Positions 20,390-30,739 of a stretch of DNA of 64,000 bases are shown one piece after another (the first letter of the stretch is position 1; the number at the start of each line of letters is the position of its first letter). The stretch covers positions 1,887,001 through 1,951,000 of the forward strand of contig JBBBDQ010001451.1 in NCBI GenBank assembly GCA_037127315.1, in the 5' to 3' direction. Source of the stretch: Ascarosepion bandense. Taxonomy: Eukaryota > Mollusca > Cephalopoda > Sepiida > Sepiidae. The notes under the pieces were generated by a model. It was not told the origin of the DNA, did not search any database, and was given only the letters and a program-made list of their open reading frames with translations. A program made the position numbers and the translations under genes.

Positions 20390-20860
20390 ATACGTCTTAT
20401 GGGTGATCACTGGATGTAGATTATTGCTTTTTTAGGTCGCTCAGAAGGCAGCTATTGAAATGTAGGTAGCAATGACCATCTGTTGGTTTAATGTATAGCT
20501 TAGTGTCAATTTGGTTATTATTTAGACGTACCAGTACATCCAGAAACGAAGGGAAATTGTGGAATACTCCATTGTGAATTTTATGGTGTGGTGGAAATTG
20601 TCGACGTTATTTTGAAGGTGATAGAAATTGTTCTCTCTTTGTGTCTATATAAAGAACATATCATCTATGTATCTGTGATTAAGTAAATTTACGTACCATA
20701 TTTCAAGTTACATTGATCAAATCCTCAAATATCTCCTACCCAAAATTACGAGTCATATCAAAGAATTTCTTAAGAATTCTACAAAATATAGTTAGAATAG
20801 CAGATGATTCTTTTCTTGTGACCATGAGTGTGACAATATTATATATTTGTAGAACCAACA
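20390..20860 (-). pseudogene. Penelope-like reverse transcriptase relic
   Basis: Minus-strand translations in shifting frames give NHRYIDDMFFI (the RYIDD catalytic motif), then KFTMEYS, FLDVLVRLNNNQIDTKLYIKPTDGHCYLHFNS and LLSDLK, the wording of Penelope-like RT palm/thumb regions. Frameshifts are frequent, so it is an old relic. Confidence 0.6.
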
Positions 20861-20869
20861 GAATATAAT

Positions 20870-21566
20870 TGAATTTAAAAAGAATGTATTCCAGTCAAAA
20901 GCAAAAAAAAAAAAAAAAAGAAACGAAAAAAAAAACGCGATTATTCAAATCTAAACTGTACAATAAAAAAAAAAATGTGTATTGTGAAAAAAACTCCGGT
21001 TTTCAATGTAACAAAATATGAAGCAATGAAATGCAGTCTGTGACTCGGAGAATATAAGTTAATTTAATTATTTGGTCAGATTCAAAATAATGCCGAAACA
21101 ACGTTCAAGGCCAGAAATATAAATAAGAAAGAAAAGAATGAATTGTATTTTAGTAAACCGAGGAAAATATAGTTGTTGGTGTCAGAAACAATGAGAAATA
21201 AACAGGTGTTGCATCAGCGTGTCAAAGTTAGAAAAAAATTGAATAATGGAATAAGCAATAATGTGAGGAAGTGAAAACACAACAAAAATTAGCGACGTAA
21301 CTGAATAGAGCTAAACATGGCCTAAACTTATATATATGACTGGTTTTTCCCGATTGAATGAGATACAAAGAGAATGCAAGGAAGATAACTCCAGCCGTCA
21401 CTTTCTCGTATGTACGTACTTCTTCCAACTACCCATCGACACACAACCGTCACTGAAGAGAATAAACAGAATAAGGTAATATTTTATATATACGTTGTTT
21501 GTGGTAGTCGTTGATGTCAAGTAGATTTTATTTCAGCAGCAATAGTAGGAGTAAATGCCAAACGTG
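20870..21566. other. No gene seen
   Basis: A-rich with several long A-runs; no supported feature. Confidence 0.5.
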
Positions 21567-22297
21567 TGTGGCATCTAAACTTATTTACAAATAGAACTTT
21601 GCCTGTGTCTGTGTCTGTTTGTGTGTGTGTCCGTTACGGCTGAACCGATTTTCTTGAAAAATTTATATAGTTGTATTATAAGCGTCTGCGAGTGTTCTTA
21701 GCTAGGTTTTGTGTCGAAGTATTCCCGATAAATAGCGAAAATCAATAATCGAAAAAATCGGTTTATAGAAGGCGTGGTCCGATTTTAATCAAATGTGATA
21801 CATTCATACACAAAGACATGAGAAACGATATTCAGAAGTTTGAAGGTTGCAGTTCTTACAATAGTGCAGAAAATCAATAATATATATATAAATACATATA
21901 TAAAAAGTAAGATGTTTGTGTGTGTGTCTGTTTATCTGCCTCTATGTCTGTATTTTTTCAGCACTTTTAATTTAGTTTTTGCTTCGTGTTTGGCTCTAAG
22001 TAGGTATAATTGTAGTTCTTAGTCTCAGCCATGATACCATTTACTCAGAGCCTTCAAATTTCAGAGCCTTCTATTTAGCCTTCAAAATTCAGTTTACGAC
22101 GAAAAAAACTTATTTGATATCGATACCAGGAAATCAAAATTTGACTTATATCCATTCAATTTTCTTTCAGTCTACGGTTTCGCTTTAACTGGAAACAACT
22201 ATTGCTTTTTAGTCTTTCGTGCCAACGTCCAAAGAGTCTAAGCTCCATGACCATGGATTAGTTTTAAAGCTTTCATTACACCGGAGCTAGTATAATA
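21567..22297 (+). mobile_element. Repeat family H, uninterrupted copy
   Basis: About 730 bp without coding capacity: TTATTTACAAATAGAACTTT, (GT)n, GGCTGAACCGATTTTCTTGA, TTAGCTAGGTTTTGTGTCG, TATAGAAGGCGTGGTCCGA, a short (TA)n, CTAAGTAGGTATAATTGTAG, and the end AAGCTTTCATTACACCGGAG plus CTAGTA. It serves as the reference for the nested copy at 10.4-15.4 kb and the partial copies at 29.1, 34.0 and 63.1 kb. Confidence 0.7.
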
Positions 22298-22599
22298 TAT
22301 ATCGAATTGCGGTACCGTAACATGCCATGCCTTTTGAGGAAGAATATGGATTGAAAACGGACCTGGTTGCCAACTGCAAGGATGTCCTACTATCTGCTTA
22401 CAGATATCCATGATAAAGTAAGTGTAATTTCGTTATAGATTGCGTGAAGCTTTATATTAATTGAGAAAAAGTTGCTAGTTTAAACAAAAGCTGAGGATAT
22501 AACAGTGTATTTTTCAACTTTTTTTACAGAGTCTAACCGTGGAATTAAAAAATGTGACTTGTTTGACGATGAAAACTTTAAGAGGCGAGATTTTAAAAA

Positions 22600-23390
22600 A
22601 ATACACACATAAGTATGGAAAGATGATAGTGGGTACGAGATTCGGTTAGAGGAGTTGCAGAGATGTTTTAAATTTGTACGTGTGGGCAATGAATACAAAT
22701 GTCAGGCAGCTCTTCTTAGAAGTAGAGTTACAATCGGATGATATATCTACAGGTTGATATCCGATAACCCACAACTCACATAGATTGAATTAAAAGATTC
22801 TTTTGGTGAATATTACGGGGAGAGAATTTACAACTCCAGTACATGGTTAGTCGAATTAGTAACCATTGAGCAGGATAGAACAGAGAGGATACAGGATTAC
22901 ATGCGGGGGTTGTACGTCAATCAGAGAAAGCATACGAAGGAGTTGACGGTAGGAATGACGTCGTGGCGAAAAAGTGCTGGGATTTTTATTTACAGAAGGG
23001 CTAGGAGAGTGGTACATATAAATGGCAGATATCAAGGGCGAGCCAAGAACCTTAAATTATGCCTATGAGAAAGCTCTATCCAAGTTGAAATGGATGATTC
23101 GACTCGATGAATACTCGGATTATGAAGACGAGCCAATGGTAATTTGCCACTCTCGAGGACGAGTACCGATAGCAGCTGTGATTCCTGCTACATCCAAAAA
23201 TAATAAAAAGCCTAGATACAAAGAGAACCATAAAAAAGAAGTGATCATGGGGCAAAATATAAAACTCACGAGCGGGAAAGGGATGAGCGTAGTTATTAGG
23301 CGTTAGAATTGTGGGGAAGAAAGCCATTTAGAACGATTTTGTAGACGACGATTCCCGCGAAACGGAAAAACTCCGTTTGTGAGACGCCTA
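22600..23390 (+). pseudogene. Ty3/gypsy gag relic with degenerate CCHC zinc knuckle
   Basis: Translations in changing frames include EIRLEELQRCFKFV, SDNPQLT, IELKDSFGEYYGERIYN and RTERIQDYMRGLYVNQRKH, gag-like in style. A knuckle at about 23303-23345 reads NCGEESHLERFC; the first Cys is Arg and the next position is a stop, so C-x2-C-x4-H-x4-C has been lost by point changes. Confidence 0.65.
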
Positions 23391-23424
23391 GCGAACGAAA
23401 CAGGATGGTACCGACGCACGTAGT

Positions 23425-23770
23425 TGGTAATATGGGCACGCTGAATGCTGTCTCTATTAGAATAAAAAGTAGAACTCATCGAGCCTTGGTTGATACGGGG
23501 CAGAAGTATCACTCATGAGATGTATGGTTTTGAAAAAGTTTCGACCGTGTACTGATTTGCAAAAACAGAACGTCAAATTACGAACTGCTTATGGGTCCCC
23601 GTTACACGTAAAATGCTTTAGTCTTTTTCAAGTTCAAATAAGAAATCAGTCAACCCCCATGATTTTTTTTTTGGGAAGAATCTTAATAGAAATGTTATAC
23701 TCGGCCGTGATTGGCTGAGCAAAAACGTGGTCAGACTGTATTTTGATTTGGGGGCCTTGACAACTGGAGA
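23425..23770 (+). pseudogene. Ty3/gypsy aspartic protease relic
   Basis: TLNAVSIRIKSRTHRALVDTG carries the LVDTG active-site motif. A one-base deletion follows, after which the next frame continues EVSLM-like residues into MRCMVLKKFRPC (23515-23718). ILGRDWLSKNVV near 23700-23735 is the conserved flap-side motif. Confidence 0.75.
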
Positions 23771-24074
23771 GGATTGCGTGGCATTACAGAAAGATTTCCA
23801 TACTTTCTGCTATTATTAGGTAGGCACATAGTATTAAAAATTCAGTACCTGCAAATTTGTATTGGAGAAACTAAGTTTAGAAACTGGGGCAGCAAAGATA
23901 GAATAGCTGAGTGGATAGGTTAGCAATTTCGACATTGTTGTTTCGTAGTTTTCTGTTGCTAATAATGAATAACAACAACCAAACAGTTACATTGAAATTG
24001 CTAAATTCTAAAGGGCAGGTAACATTACTAAAATTACTATGCCCGATAAACAAACGAATAAAAATAGATTTAGA

Positions 24075-24378
24075 ACAGGTACGTTGTGGTGCAGTCGATA
24101 TCGGGTCGGAACGAGAAATCGGGGAGCCGAGTTCGAATTTCAGTTGATTTCCTTGCATTCGTTTAAGCACAAATACCCTTAGCAAAGGTATTAATCCGTC
24201 AATTCCTGCCAGTTATGGGTTAAATAATAAAACAAATTGGGTTCTATAGCCTTGGGTGGCAACCGGTCTATCACAGAAAGTAATGGCAACATACTGCGAA
24301 ATAAACTTCTGCCCAGTCAGCCATGTCTCTTCCGAGACATGATTGCCCAAAACGTATGGCACTTAACTGACTAACTGA
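24075..24378 (+). mobile_element. SINE family B inside the gypsy element
   Basis: Head ACGTTGTGGTGCAGTCG, B-box-like GAGTTCGAATTTC, and end CTTAACTGACTAACTGA. It is the first half of a composite dimer also seen at 43.5-44.2 kb. Confidence 0.85.
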
Positions 24379-24415
24379 ATATAATAGCTGGAAACATAAT
24401 TAAAACTTCTACTGG

Positions 24416-24473
24416 GCATAAAGTGGGGGATTGGTTTTTTATTGTTATGAAGTAATAAACTGTTCCCCCACTA
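24416..24473. mobile_element. Mini-element M (about 60 bp, inverted termini), copy 1
   Basis: Begins CATAAAGTGGGGGAT and ends TTCCCCCACTAATTA, an imperfect inverted repeat around about 30 bp of unique sequence. It lies between the two SINE B parts. Other copies are at 43.9, 48.4 and 60.5 kb. Confidence 0.55.
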
Positions 24474-24486
24474 ATTACTACTTAAT

Positions 24487-24682
24487 AATATAATGCACCT
24501 CTTCCCCCTCTAGCTATGAGTCAAATAATCGGACAGATTGGGTTCTATAGTCCTGGTCAGCAATCAGTCTACCGCAAAAAGCAATGGCAATAATCGGAAT
24601 AATCTTCTGACCAGTTAGTCATGTCTCTTCCGATACATGATCGCCCAAAGCGTGTATCACGTATGGCACGAAACTGACTGAA
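24487..24682 (+). mobile_element. SINE family B, 3' part (second half of composite)
   Basis: Starts at the CTCTTCC...AGTTATGAGT-like region and ends at CGAAACTGACTGA. It lacks the tRNA-like head. The same arrangement at 43966-44182 shows that this dimer was copied as a unit. Confidence 0.75.
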
Positions 24683-24954
24683 ATCATCATCATTTATCCA
24701 TCACACCCAATGTTGCATAGGGCAGCAACTTTTTGTTGCTGCTTCTGTAACTAACTGTTTTTTTTTACGGGGGACCCAACCCCGAAACCCCAAACCCCAA
24801 ACCTGGAGGACCGGTGGACCTTTCTTCGTCCTTACGTTTACAGCACCTGGTATTCCCAAATGGTCACCCATTTAAGTACTGACCAGGCTCGATGCTGACT
24901 TAACTTCGGTGATCGGACGGGAACCGGTGTATTCAACACGATATAGCCGTAGAC
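24681..24954 (-). mobile_element. 5S-rRNA-derived SINE, copy 1
   Basis: Minus strand: the head GTCTACGGCTATATCGTGTT, ACACCGGTTC, CGTCCGATCACCGAAGTTAA, GTCAGTACTTAAATGGGTGA and GGGAATACCAGGTGCTGTA is 5S rRNA-like over about 115 nt, including the internal control region. It is followed by a GGTTTGGGG-rich block, GTTACAGAAGCAGCAACA, TTGCTGCCCTATGCAACATT and an (ATG)n tail. The same head-plus-tail occurs at 54247-54504, so it is a mobile family and not a 5S gene. Confidence 0.85.
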
Positions 24955-25079
24955 AACTGAGTGAAATGCACCGGAAGAATTCAAGCCTTAAATTAGGAGG
25001 CTACTGAAGAGAAGTAGCTGCTTGTTCGTTCGTGACGACAGAAATTTAGGCAACACTGATACTGTGGAGATGCGTGGCG

Positions 25080-26400
25080 ATAATGGAATGCATGTGTCCA
25101 TAAGAAAGCGGCCGTGTCGCACAGCACTCAAACAAAGCAAAGATGGTCGATGCAGGCAGGTGTAACTGAGAGAACCAGAAGCCCGTGGGGTTTTTCAATA
25201 TTTTAAGTACAGAAGAAAGATGGCAGTAAGTGATTTTGTGTAGACTTTACTAAGAAATATGCTCAAACCCTTAAGTTCTTGATGATATACTGGCATCACT
25301 CGGGTCAGTAAAATACTTTTCGAAGCTTGACTTGACTTGAAATTGGGGTACTGGCAAGTTAAGCTCCATGACGATGACAAAGAGAAAAATCATTCATTTG
25401 CTGTGGGGTGGGGTGTTTCATTTTAATGATATGCCATTTAGGCTTGCAAATGCCCCTGGAAACTTCCAGGAATTGATGTCAGTTGTTTTTCGAGGTTAGG
25501 AAGATTTTGCTTCAGTAGACTTGAATAATGATATTTTCAGATAGAACACTAAACACACTACAGCCATTTTCCCACAGACGAGAAGTGGCTTCCCTTTGTT
25601 CTATAAGTCATTCCATGGCTTCTGCTCTAACGAGCTTGAGTCACTGGTGCCTCCGCAACAGGTGTTTACTCGTGCAACCAGACTGGCAACTGGGTCTCGC
25701 CCATTCACAGTTAGATCAACCAAATGCACACGACAACTCTACTCCTGCAGCTTCTTTTTCCGCACTTCCCGCCTGTAGAACTCGCTTCCTTACTCTTGAC
25801 TTCCTGGCGGCTACAACCTCCAGGAATTTAAATGCAAGGTCAATACTCATCTCTTGACTAGTTGATCCTACTTCTTTTCACACCGTCTTGTAGATCCTTT
25901 CCTTTCTCTCCACCTTCGTTACGGGGTGGGAGTGCTAAATTTTAATGGTATGCCATTTAGGCTTGCAAACGGAATTCAGAGAATTGATGTCAGTTGTCAT
26001 CACACCTGTATTCCCATCCTTCTCTTGCTCCTTTCTAACTGGTTCGTCCTTCTCCGCGCTTTTCTTTTACTCTTATGTAGCCCCCGGCACATCAGTGGCA
26101 TTACCGCCTTGCTCGGGGTGATATGATTAAAAAAATATATAGAAATTATCTTCAGTAGTTTACGCAAGCATAAACTTAAGCTGAAATCAGCTGTGTGAGC
26201 TTTTTTAAAAAGACATTCAGTACCTAGGCTTCAGAATTAGTTAAGAAGTCATACAACCAGATATCGATATAACCAGGCCATTAATTTACTTTAAATTCGA
26301 ACCACTGTCAGACAGCTGAGAGTCTTCATTGGAATAATGTCACACTATCGCCGCTTTATTTAAAAAAATGTTTGATATTGCCGAGCCCCTGAGAAACCTG
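25080..26400 (+). pseudogene. Ty3/gypsy reverse transcriptase relic, split by a LINE
   Basis: RPCRTALKQ, then ILASLGSVKYFSKLDLKLGYWQVKLHDDDKEK-type wording across several frames (25280-25385), then the MPF-LANAPGNFQELMSVVF region (25420-25490). The YLDD position is degenerate (DLNND near 25525). A LINE 3' fragment follows (25528-26135), after which RT resumes: LRKHKLKLKSAKCELF, YLGF, TTVRQLRVFIG and YYRRFI. Confidence 0.75.
25528..26135 (+). pseudogene. CR1/L2-type LINE, 3' fragment inside gypsy RT
   Basis: Translations match LQPLSHRRDVASL, FYKSFHGFCSNELESLVPP and TRLATGSRPFTV, and the 3' UTR ends GCCTTGCTCGGGGTGA plus an A-run near 26130. A gypsy RT-like stretch (25922-25998) sits within its 3' UTR. 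Confidence 0.8.
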
Positions 26401-26419
26401 ACAGGAAATTCCGCACGTT

Positions 26420-27010
26420 TTCGATGGAACGACGCTGGCCAGGCTGTTTTCGATAATCTAAACACATAGCTCACAGATATGGTGATACTAGTCTATACCG
26501 ACTCAAATAAAAATTATAGAATACATACTGACGCCTCCGATCAATCGATTGGCGCATGTTTATCCTACATGTTTTATGACAAAAAGAATAAAAAAAAGGG
26601 ATAAAAAACCATTTATTTATTTTCCCATAAGTTAAATGACGCTCAAACAAGAGGGTTGACTATAGAAAGTGTTGTGGGGCATTACCCACATAACTATGGA
26701 CACTTCCTTCCAGTATATTAACTGAGAGTTAATCACTCTCGTGGCTTCAGTTCAGCTCAGCACAGTCTTTTTCTCTGTCTGTCAGTCATTACTAAGCCAA
26801 GCTTATATTCACTCTTTTCTCTTGTATCTATTTTTGACTTAATATATGTTGTTAACCTTACCACAGTGTTTCAAGTTAACATTTCGTGTTCCCATTACCG
26901 GTCCACATGAGAAAGGTATGCTTATGCGCTAAATTATGTCCTTCAAAACCTGAATCACTATTTGTATAGTGTAACATTCACGATCTACACACATCACAAA
27001 CCCTTGGAGC
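26420..27010 (+). pseudogene. Ty3/gypsy RNase H relic, split by a 241-bp insertion
   Basis: RFRWNDAGQAVFDNL, YRIHTDASDQSIGACL (the catalytic DAS motif), FSHKLNDAQTRGLTIE, a 241-bp insertion, then RYAYALNYVLQNLNHYLYSVTFTIYTHHKPLEHLL. The halves rejoin exactly across a GAAAG duplication. Confidence 0.8.
26670..26910. mobile_element. 241-bp LTR-like insertion with 5-bp target duplication
   Basis: Begins TGTTGTGGGGCATTAC and ends CGGTCCACATGA. GAAAG occurs at 26665-26669 and again at 26911-26915, and the gypsy RNase H frame resumes exactly. Size, TG start and 5-bp duplication suggest a solo LTR, although the end is not the canonical CA. Confidence 0.65.
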
Positions 27011-27729
27011 ATTTACTTAATTCGCCCATACAAAATAATAAGATACCAACATGGCTGCTGTGCATGATTGGCTACAATTGCATCCTACAGTATCTCTAAG
27101 GTAAAGGTAATGTGTGCACAGATCTCGTGGAGTTGATGCAAATGTGGGCAATGTTGATTCTCCGGTAGATATAGACAATAGAATTTACGTAATTACTGCG
27201 ATGAATTAAAATTCAATTGAACCAATAGAATTTACATCCTATGAAAATGTCAAACAAAAACAATTTCAAGAGAAAGACATAATTAGGGATCAAGAATTGG
27301 ACAAGATATCGTGACCTGAAGGATAGATTAAAAAATGACTGGGCTACAAAAGCGAAACAGTAATGGTACATAGTAATGTATGAGATAGTGTATAATGAAC
27401 CTGTAGGCTGTATTCTCTATGTCACCTTACAAAAGGTTAATTGGTCCAAAGTCATGATGACAATAGATAAATTGGTACAGATAAAACATTTCATTCAATA
27501 AAAATAAGTCTTTCTGACCTTGTTTAATGAGGGAGATAGATGATTTTGTTGAGAAATGCATTGCGTGTCAGACAAACAATTTGAAGAAGCAGTTACCATA
27601 TGCAAGAGTTCGAATTATTCCTCTTTTTCTGTTTGGATATTTCTAGCCTTTACCCAAAGATTCATTTGAGTAATCAAGACATAATTACATTAATAGATCT
27701 GTACAATGGTTGGTTTGAAGCTTTTAAAT

Positions 27730-27955
27730 TAATCACATGGTTATTCTGCAGAAGATTACCTTTTCTGCGGTAGACTGGTTCCCAGCTAAAGCTCCAGAAA
27801 CCAATCTGTCCTGTTACGTAACCAATAACTGGAGGTAAGAGACGGGTTAATACCGTTCTCATGGATATTTGTGCGTAAGTGAATTCAAAGAATTCAAATG
27901 CAATTTGAACTCGGCTCTCCGAGCCGATATCCACTGCACCACAACGTACATCTGC
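27730..27955 (-). mobile_element. SINE family B, internally deleted, in integrase
   Basis: Minus-strand head TTGTGGTGCAGTGGATATCGG down to the TCTACCGCAGAA block; the 3' hairpin region is missing. Confidence 0.75.
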
Positions 27956-28213
27956 TTTTACTTTATAAAAAGCTTTTAATTTCCCTAAAAAGAAGGCTGA
28001 AGCGATTGATGACATTTTGGGGCAGCAGTTTATCATTTAACTGACACTAGACAAGAGAATATCAACAAAATCATGAAAAAGACATAAGATCTACACGTGC
28101 ACCAAGTGACAACCTCATTTTATCACCCTCAGAGTAACGGTAAGGTTGAAAGATTTCATAGAACAACGCCGGATGTTCTAGTCAATAAAATTGGTTCCAA
28201 CAAACAGTAATGG

Positions 28214-28668
28214 GATCTCTACATCTGGTTTCATGCAATCGAGACGACAAAAGTTTCACCCTACTCACTTGATCACTACATCTGGTTTCATGCAATCGAG
28301 ACGACAGAGGTTTCACCCTACTCACTTGATCTCTACATCTGGTTTCATGCAATCGAGACCACAAAAGTTTCACCCTACTCACTTGATCTCTACATCTGGT
28401 TTCATGCAATCGAGACCACAAAAGTTTCACCCTACTCACTTGATCTCTACATCTGGTTTCATGCAATCGAGACGACAAAAGTTTCACCCTACTCACTTGA
28501 TCTCTACATCTGGTTTTATGCAATCGAAACCACAAAAGTTTCACCCTACTCACTTGATCTCTACATCTGGTTTCATGCAATCGAGACCACAAAAGTTTCA
28601 CCCTACTCACTTGATCTCTACATCTGGTTTCATGCAATCGAGACCACAAAAGTTTCACCCTACTCAGA
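28214..28668. repeat. 57-bp minisatellite, 8 units, within integrase
   Basis: Eight tandem units of 57 bp, each starting CTACATCTGGTTTCATGCAA and ending CCCTACTCACTTGATCT-like. In the integrase frame each unit encodes LYIWFHAIETTKVSPYSLD (19 residues). Unit differences are single bases (CGACAG, CCACAA, a TTTTATG variant). Since 57 is a multiple of three, both strands show long open frames that are artefacts of the repeat. Confidence 0.95.
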
Positions 28669-28670
28669 CA

Positions 28671-28972
28671 GTTAAGAGCCATACGTGATGCACGCTTAGG
28701 CGTTGATGTCTCGAAAGAGACATGACTGACTGAGCAGAAGATTATCCCGCAGTAGGTAGCCATTGCTTTCTGCGTTAGACTGGTTTTCAGCTAAGATTAT
28801 AGAAACCAAACTTTCCTATTACTTAACCCATACCTGGAGAGAAGAGACAGATTAATAACTTTCTCAAGGTTATTTATGCGTAAGTGAATGCAAGGAATTC
28901 AACTTCAATTCGAATTCGGCTCCCGGATTTCTCGTTACGAGTCGATATCCACTGCACCTCAACGCACATCCT
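28671..28972 (-). mobile_element. SINE family B in integrase C-terminal region
   Basis: Minus strand from GGATGTGCGTTGAGGTGCAG to the GCCATACGTG-type end with the conserved ATGTCTC hairpin. Integrase coding resumes after it. Confidence 0.85.
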
Positions 28973-29105
28973 TTTACTTGCTTTATAATAGGGATGATAT
29001 TTTGCCCTTGGAAAATATACTTCGGAATCGTCGCATATATTATGGTGGTGAACATCAAGAAATGCCATTAAAAGAAATATAATCGTAGCTTCACTTAAGT
29101 TAAGA

Positions 29106-29655
29106 ACTAGCAGTATAGCCCGGCGTTGCTCTGGTGTAATGAAAGCTTTAAAACTAATCCATGATCCTGGAGCTCGGACTCAGCCTAAAGAATATTTGTG
29201 TGAAGTTTGGTGAGAATCAGATAAAAATTGTGGAATTGTATAAAGAAGATACAGACATATAAACAAACACACACACAAACATCTTGCCATATATATATAT
29301 ATATATGGCAAACATCTTGCCATATATATATATATATATATATTATGGATTTTCTGCATTTTTGTAAGAACTGCAACCTTGAAACTTCTGAATATCGTTT
29401 CTTATGTCTTTGTCTATGAGTGTATCAAATTTGATTAAAATCGGACCAATCCTTCTATAACCCTATTTTTTTCTATTATCGATTTTCGATATTTATCGAG
29501 GGTACCTCGACACAAAACCTAGCTAAGAACACTCGCAGACGCTTATAGTAGAACTGCGTAAATGTTCAAGAAAATCGGTTCAGACGTTTCGGAGTCTACA
29601 CACACAGACACAGACACACACAGAGACAAAGCTGCATTTATAAATAAGTTTAGAT
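29106..29655 (-). mobile_element. Repeat family H, internally shortened copy
   Basis: In plus direction it starts ACTAGCAGTATAGCCCGGCG and ends AAATAAGTTTAGATA, opposite in orientation to the 21.6 kb copy, and it lacks about 200 bp of the middle. It contains (TA)n flanked by two copies of CATCTTGCCATATA. Confidence 0.7.
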
Positions 29656-29764
29656 AACATATATAAAGCGATCGATAAGTCCCGTCCCGTAGTAAAACTA
29701 CGTACGTAGAGTTCAAGTTTGATAATTTTTATTTACATTCTTTGGAATATAAATGTATAGATTT

Positions 29765-30540
29765 TTATAGTCATATCGACCTAAGCAAGGTATTTTACTA
29801 CCACTGTTGTGCAGTGGGGGTGCATAGGAGGAAAGTTTTGAGAAAGAGTGACAGGTTATAGGGGGTGTCAGGAAGTGGGTAAGAAAAGGATGAGAATGGT
29901 GATGAGAGTAGAGTGGACGGAGAAAGGAGCATGAGAGAGAGGATGCAAGTTAGTGAGATAGGAGTTGACTGTTGACTTTAGATTTAAATTCTTGGAGATA
30001 GTAGCTGTCGGGAAAGCAAGTAAATAGAAGGGAATTCCACAGGTGGGTAGTGCGAGAAAAGAAGATGAGAAGTAGAATTTGCGTTTACATTTTATTGGTT
30101 TCACGGTAAAAGGGTGGGACCTAGTTGCTAATCTTGTTGCTCGAAGAAATTCATATATAGAGGGCACCAGTGAGCTAAGTTCATCGGAGCAGAAGCCGTG
30201 AAAGTATTTGTAGAAGAGACACATGCAAGCCACATTGCGCCGGGGAGAAAGTGACTGTTTCTGAGCTGTCAAGTCGGGATCGATCACATTACAAATTCTC
30301 CGATGGTTTTTGTTAAGGAAACCTAGGTGGATAGCCGGAGCACCCGACCTGATATGGCAGCAATATTCAATGCACGGGCGGATGGTAGATTTATATATGT
30401 GCAGTATTGTTACAGACGGGAAAAAGTTTCTGGCCCTACACAGAAAATCGATTTTTTAGCAGCGGATTTAGCTATGGATTCTATATAGTCATTCCACTTG
30501 AGGTCTGTTGTGAGAGTAAACCCGAGGAGATTTGGTTTAG
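29765..30540 (-). pseudogene. CR1/L2-type LINE, 3' fragment
   Basis: Minus strand: the RT C terminus (YKYFHGFCSDELSSLVP, RSHPFTVKPIKCKRKFY) with the 3' end TACCTTGCTTAGGTCGATATGA at 29765-29795. It extends upstream to the IRPCIEYCCHI-equivalent region near 30380 and onto 30535. Confidence 0.85.
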
Positions 30541-30739
30541 TATAAGAACCATCATGGGAAAAGGAAGTTAGATAGGCACTGGCGGTCATATTATGTGGTA
30601 GTTGAGAAGACTGGCACCGTCTCTTGTAGAATTAGGGAATAATTAACCGGCATAATCACTAAGACGCATGCCGAGTATCTTCGGGTGGGGTCAGTTGTTA
30701 AATGGGTAATTCCCACGACAGAGAAGCATTACGGAATAT

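Larger units (their letters stand above)
22600..29090 (+). mobile_element. Ty3/gypsy-type LTR retrotransposon relic, heavily interrupted
   Basis: Domains in order: gag with a zinc knuckle (about 22600-23390), aspartic protease (about 23430-23760), reverse transcriptase (about 25080-26400), RNase H (about 26420-27010) and integrase (about 27500-29090). No flanking LTRs were recognised; instead H copies in opposite orientation adjoin both sides. Insertions inside it: SINE B dimer plus mini-element, 5S-derived SINE, LINE 3' end, a 241-bp LTR-like piece, two more SINE B copies and an expanded 57-bp tandem repeat. All frames are broken. Confidence 0.85.
27500..29090 (+). pseudogene. Ty3/gypsy integrase relic
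   Basis: REIDDFVEKCIACQTNNLKKQ holds the CxxC of the HHCC zinc finger. ITLIDLYNGWFEAFKL (27685-27730) is the first DDE strand. SINE B replaces the middle. HPQSNGKVERFHRT (28110-28165) carries the catalytic Glu region. WDLYIWFHAIETTKVSPYSL is then amplified as a 19-residue repeat. After another SINE B, NRDDILPLENILRNRRIYYGGEHQEM (28990-29075) is the C-terminal end. Confidence 0.8.

Noticed and set aside
22191..22310. 5' LTR of the gypsy element just upstream of gag
   Set aside because: The sequence belongs to the end of repeat H, and no matching 3' LTR was seen after 29090.
24841..24954. Functional 5S rRNA gene
   Set aside because: The 5S-like part lacks a proper terminator, carries shared changes in both copies, and is fused to the same foreign tail in each, so it is a SINE.
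28214..28668. CRISPR-like array
   Set aside because: Units are contiguous 57-bp copies without variable spacers, and the context is an animal retroelement.
28182..28763. 193-codon minus-strand and 165-codon plus-strand repeat-protein frames
   Set aside because: Both are shadow frames of the 57-bp minisatellite; the meaningful frame is the integrase one.
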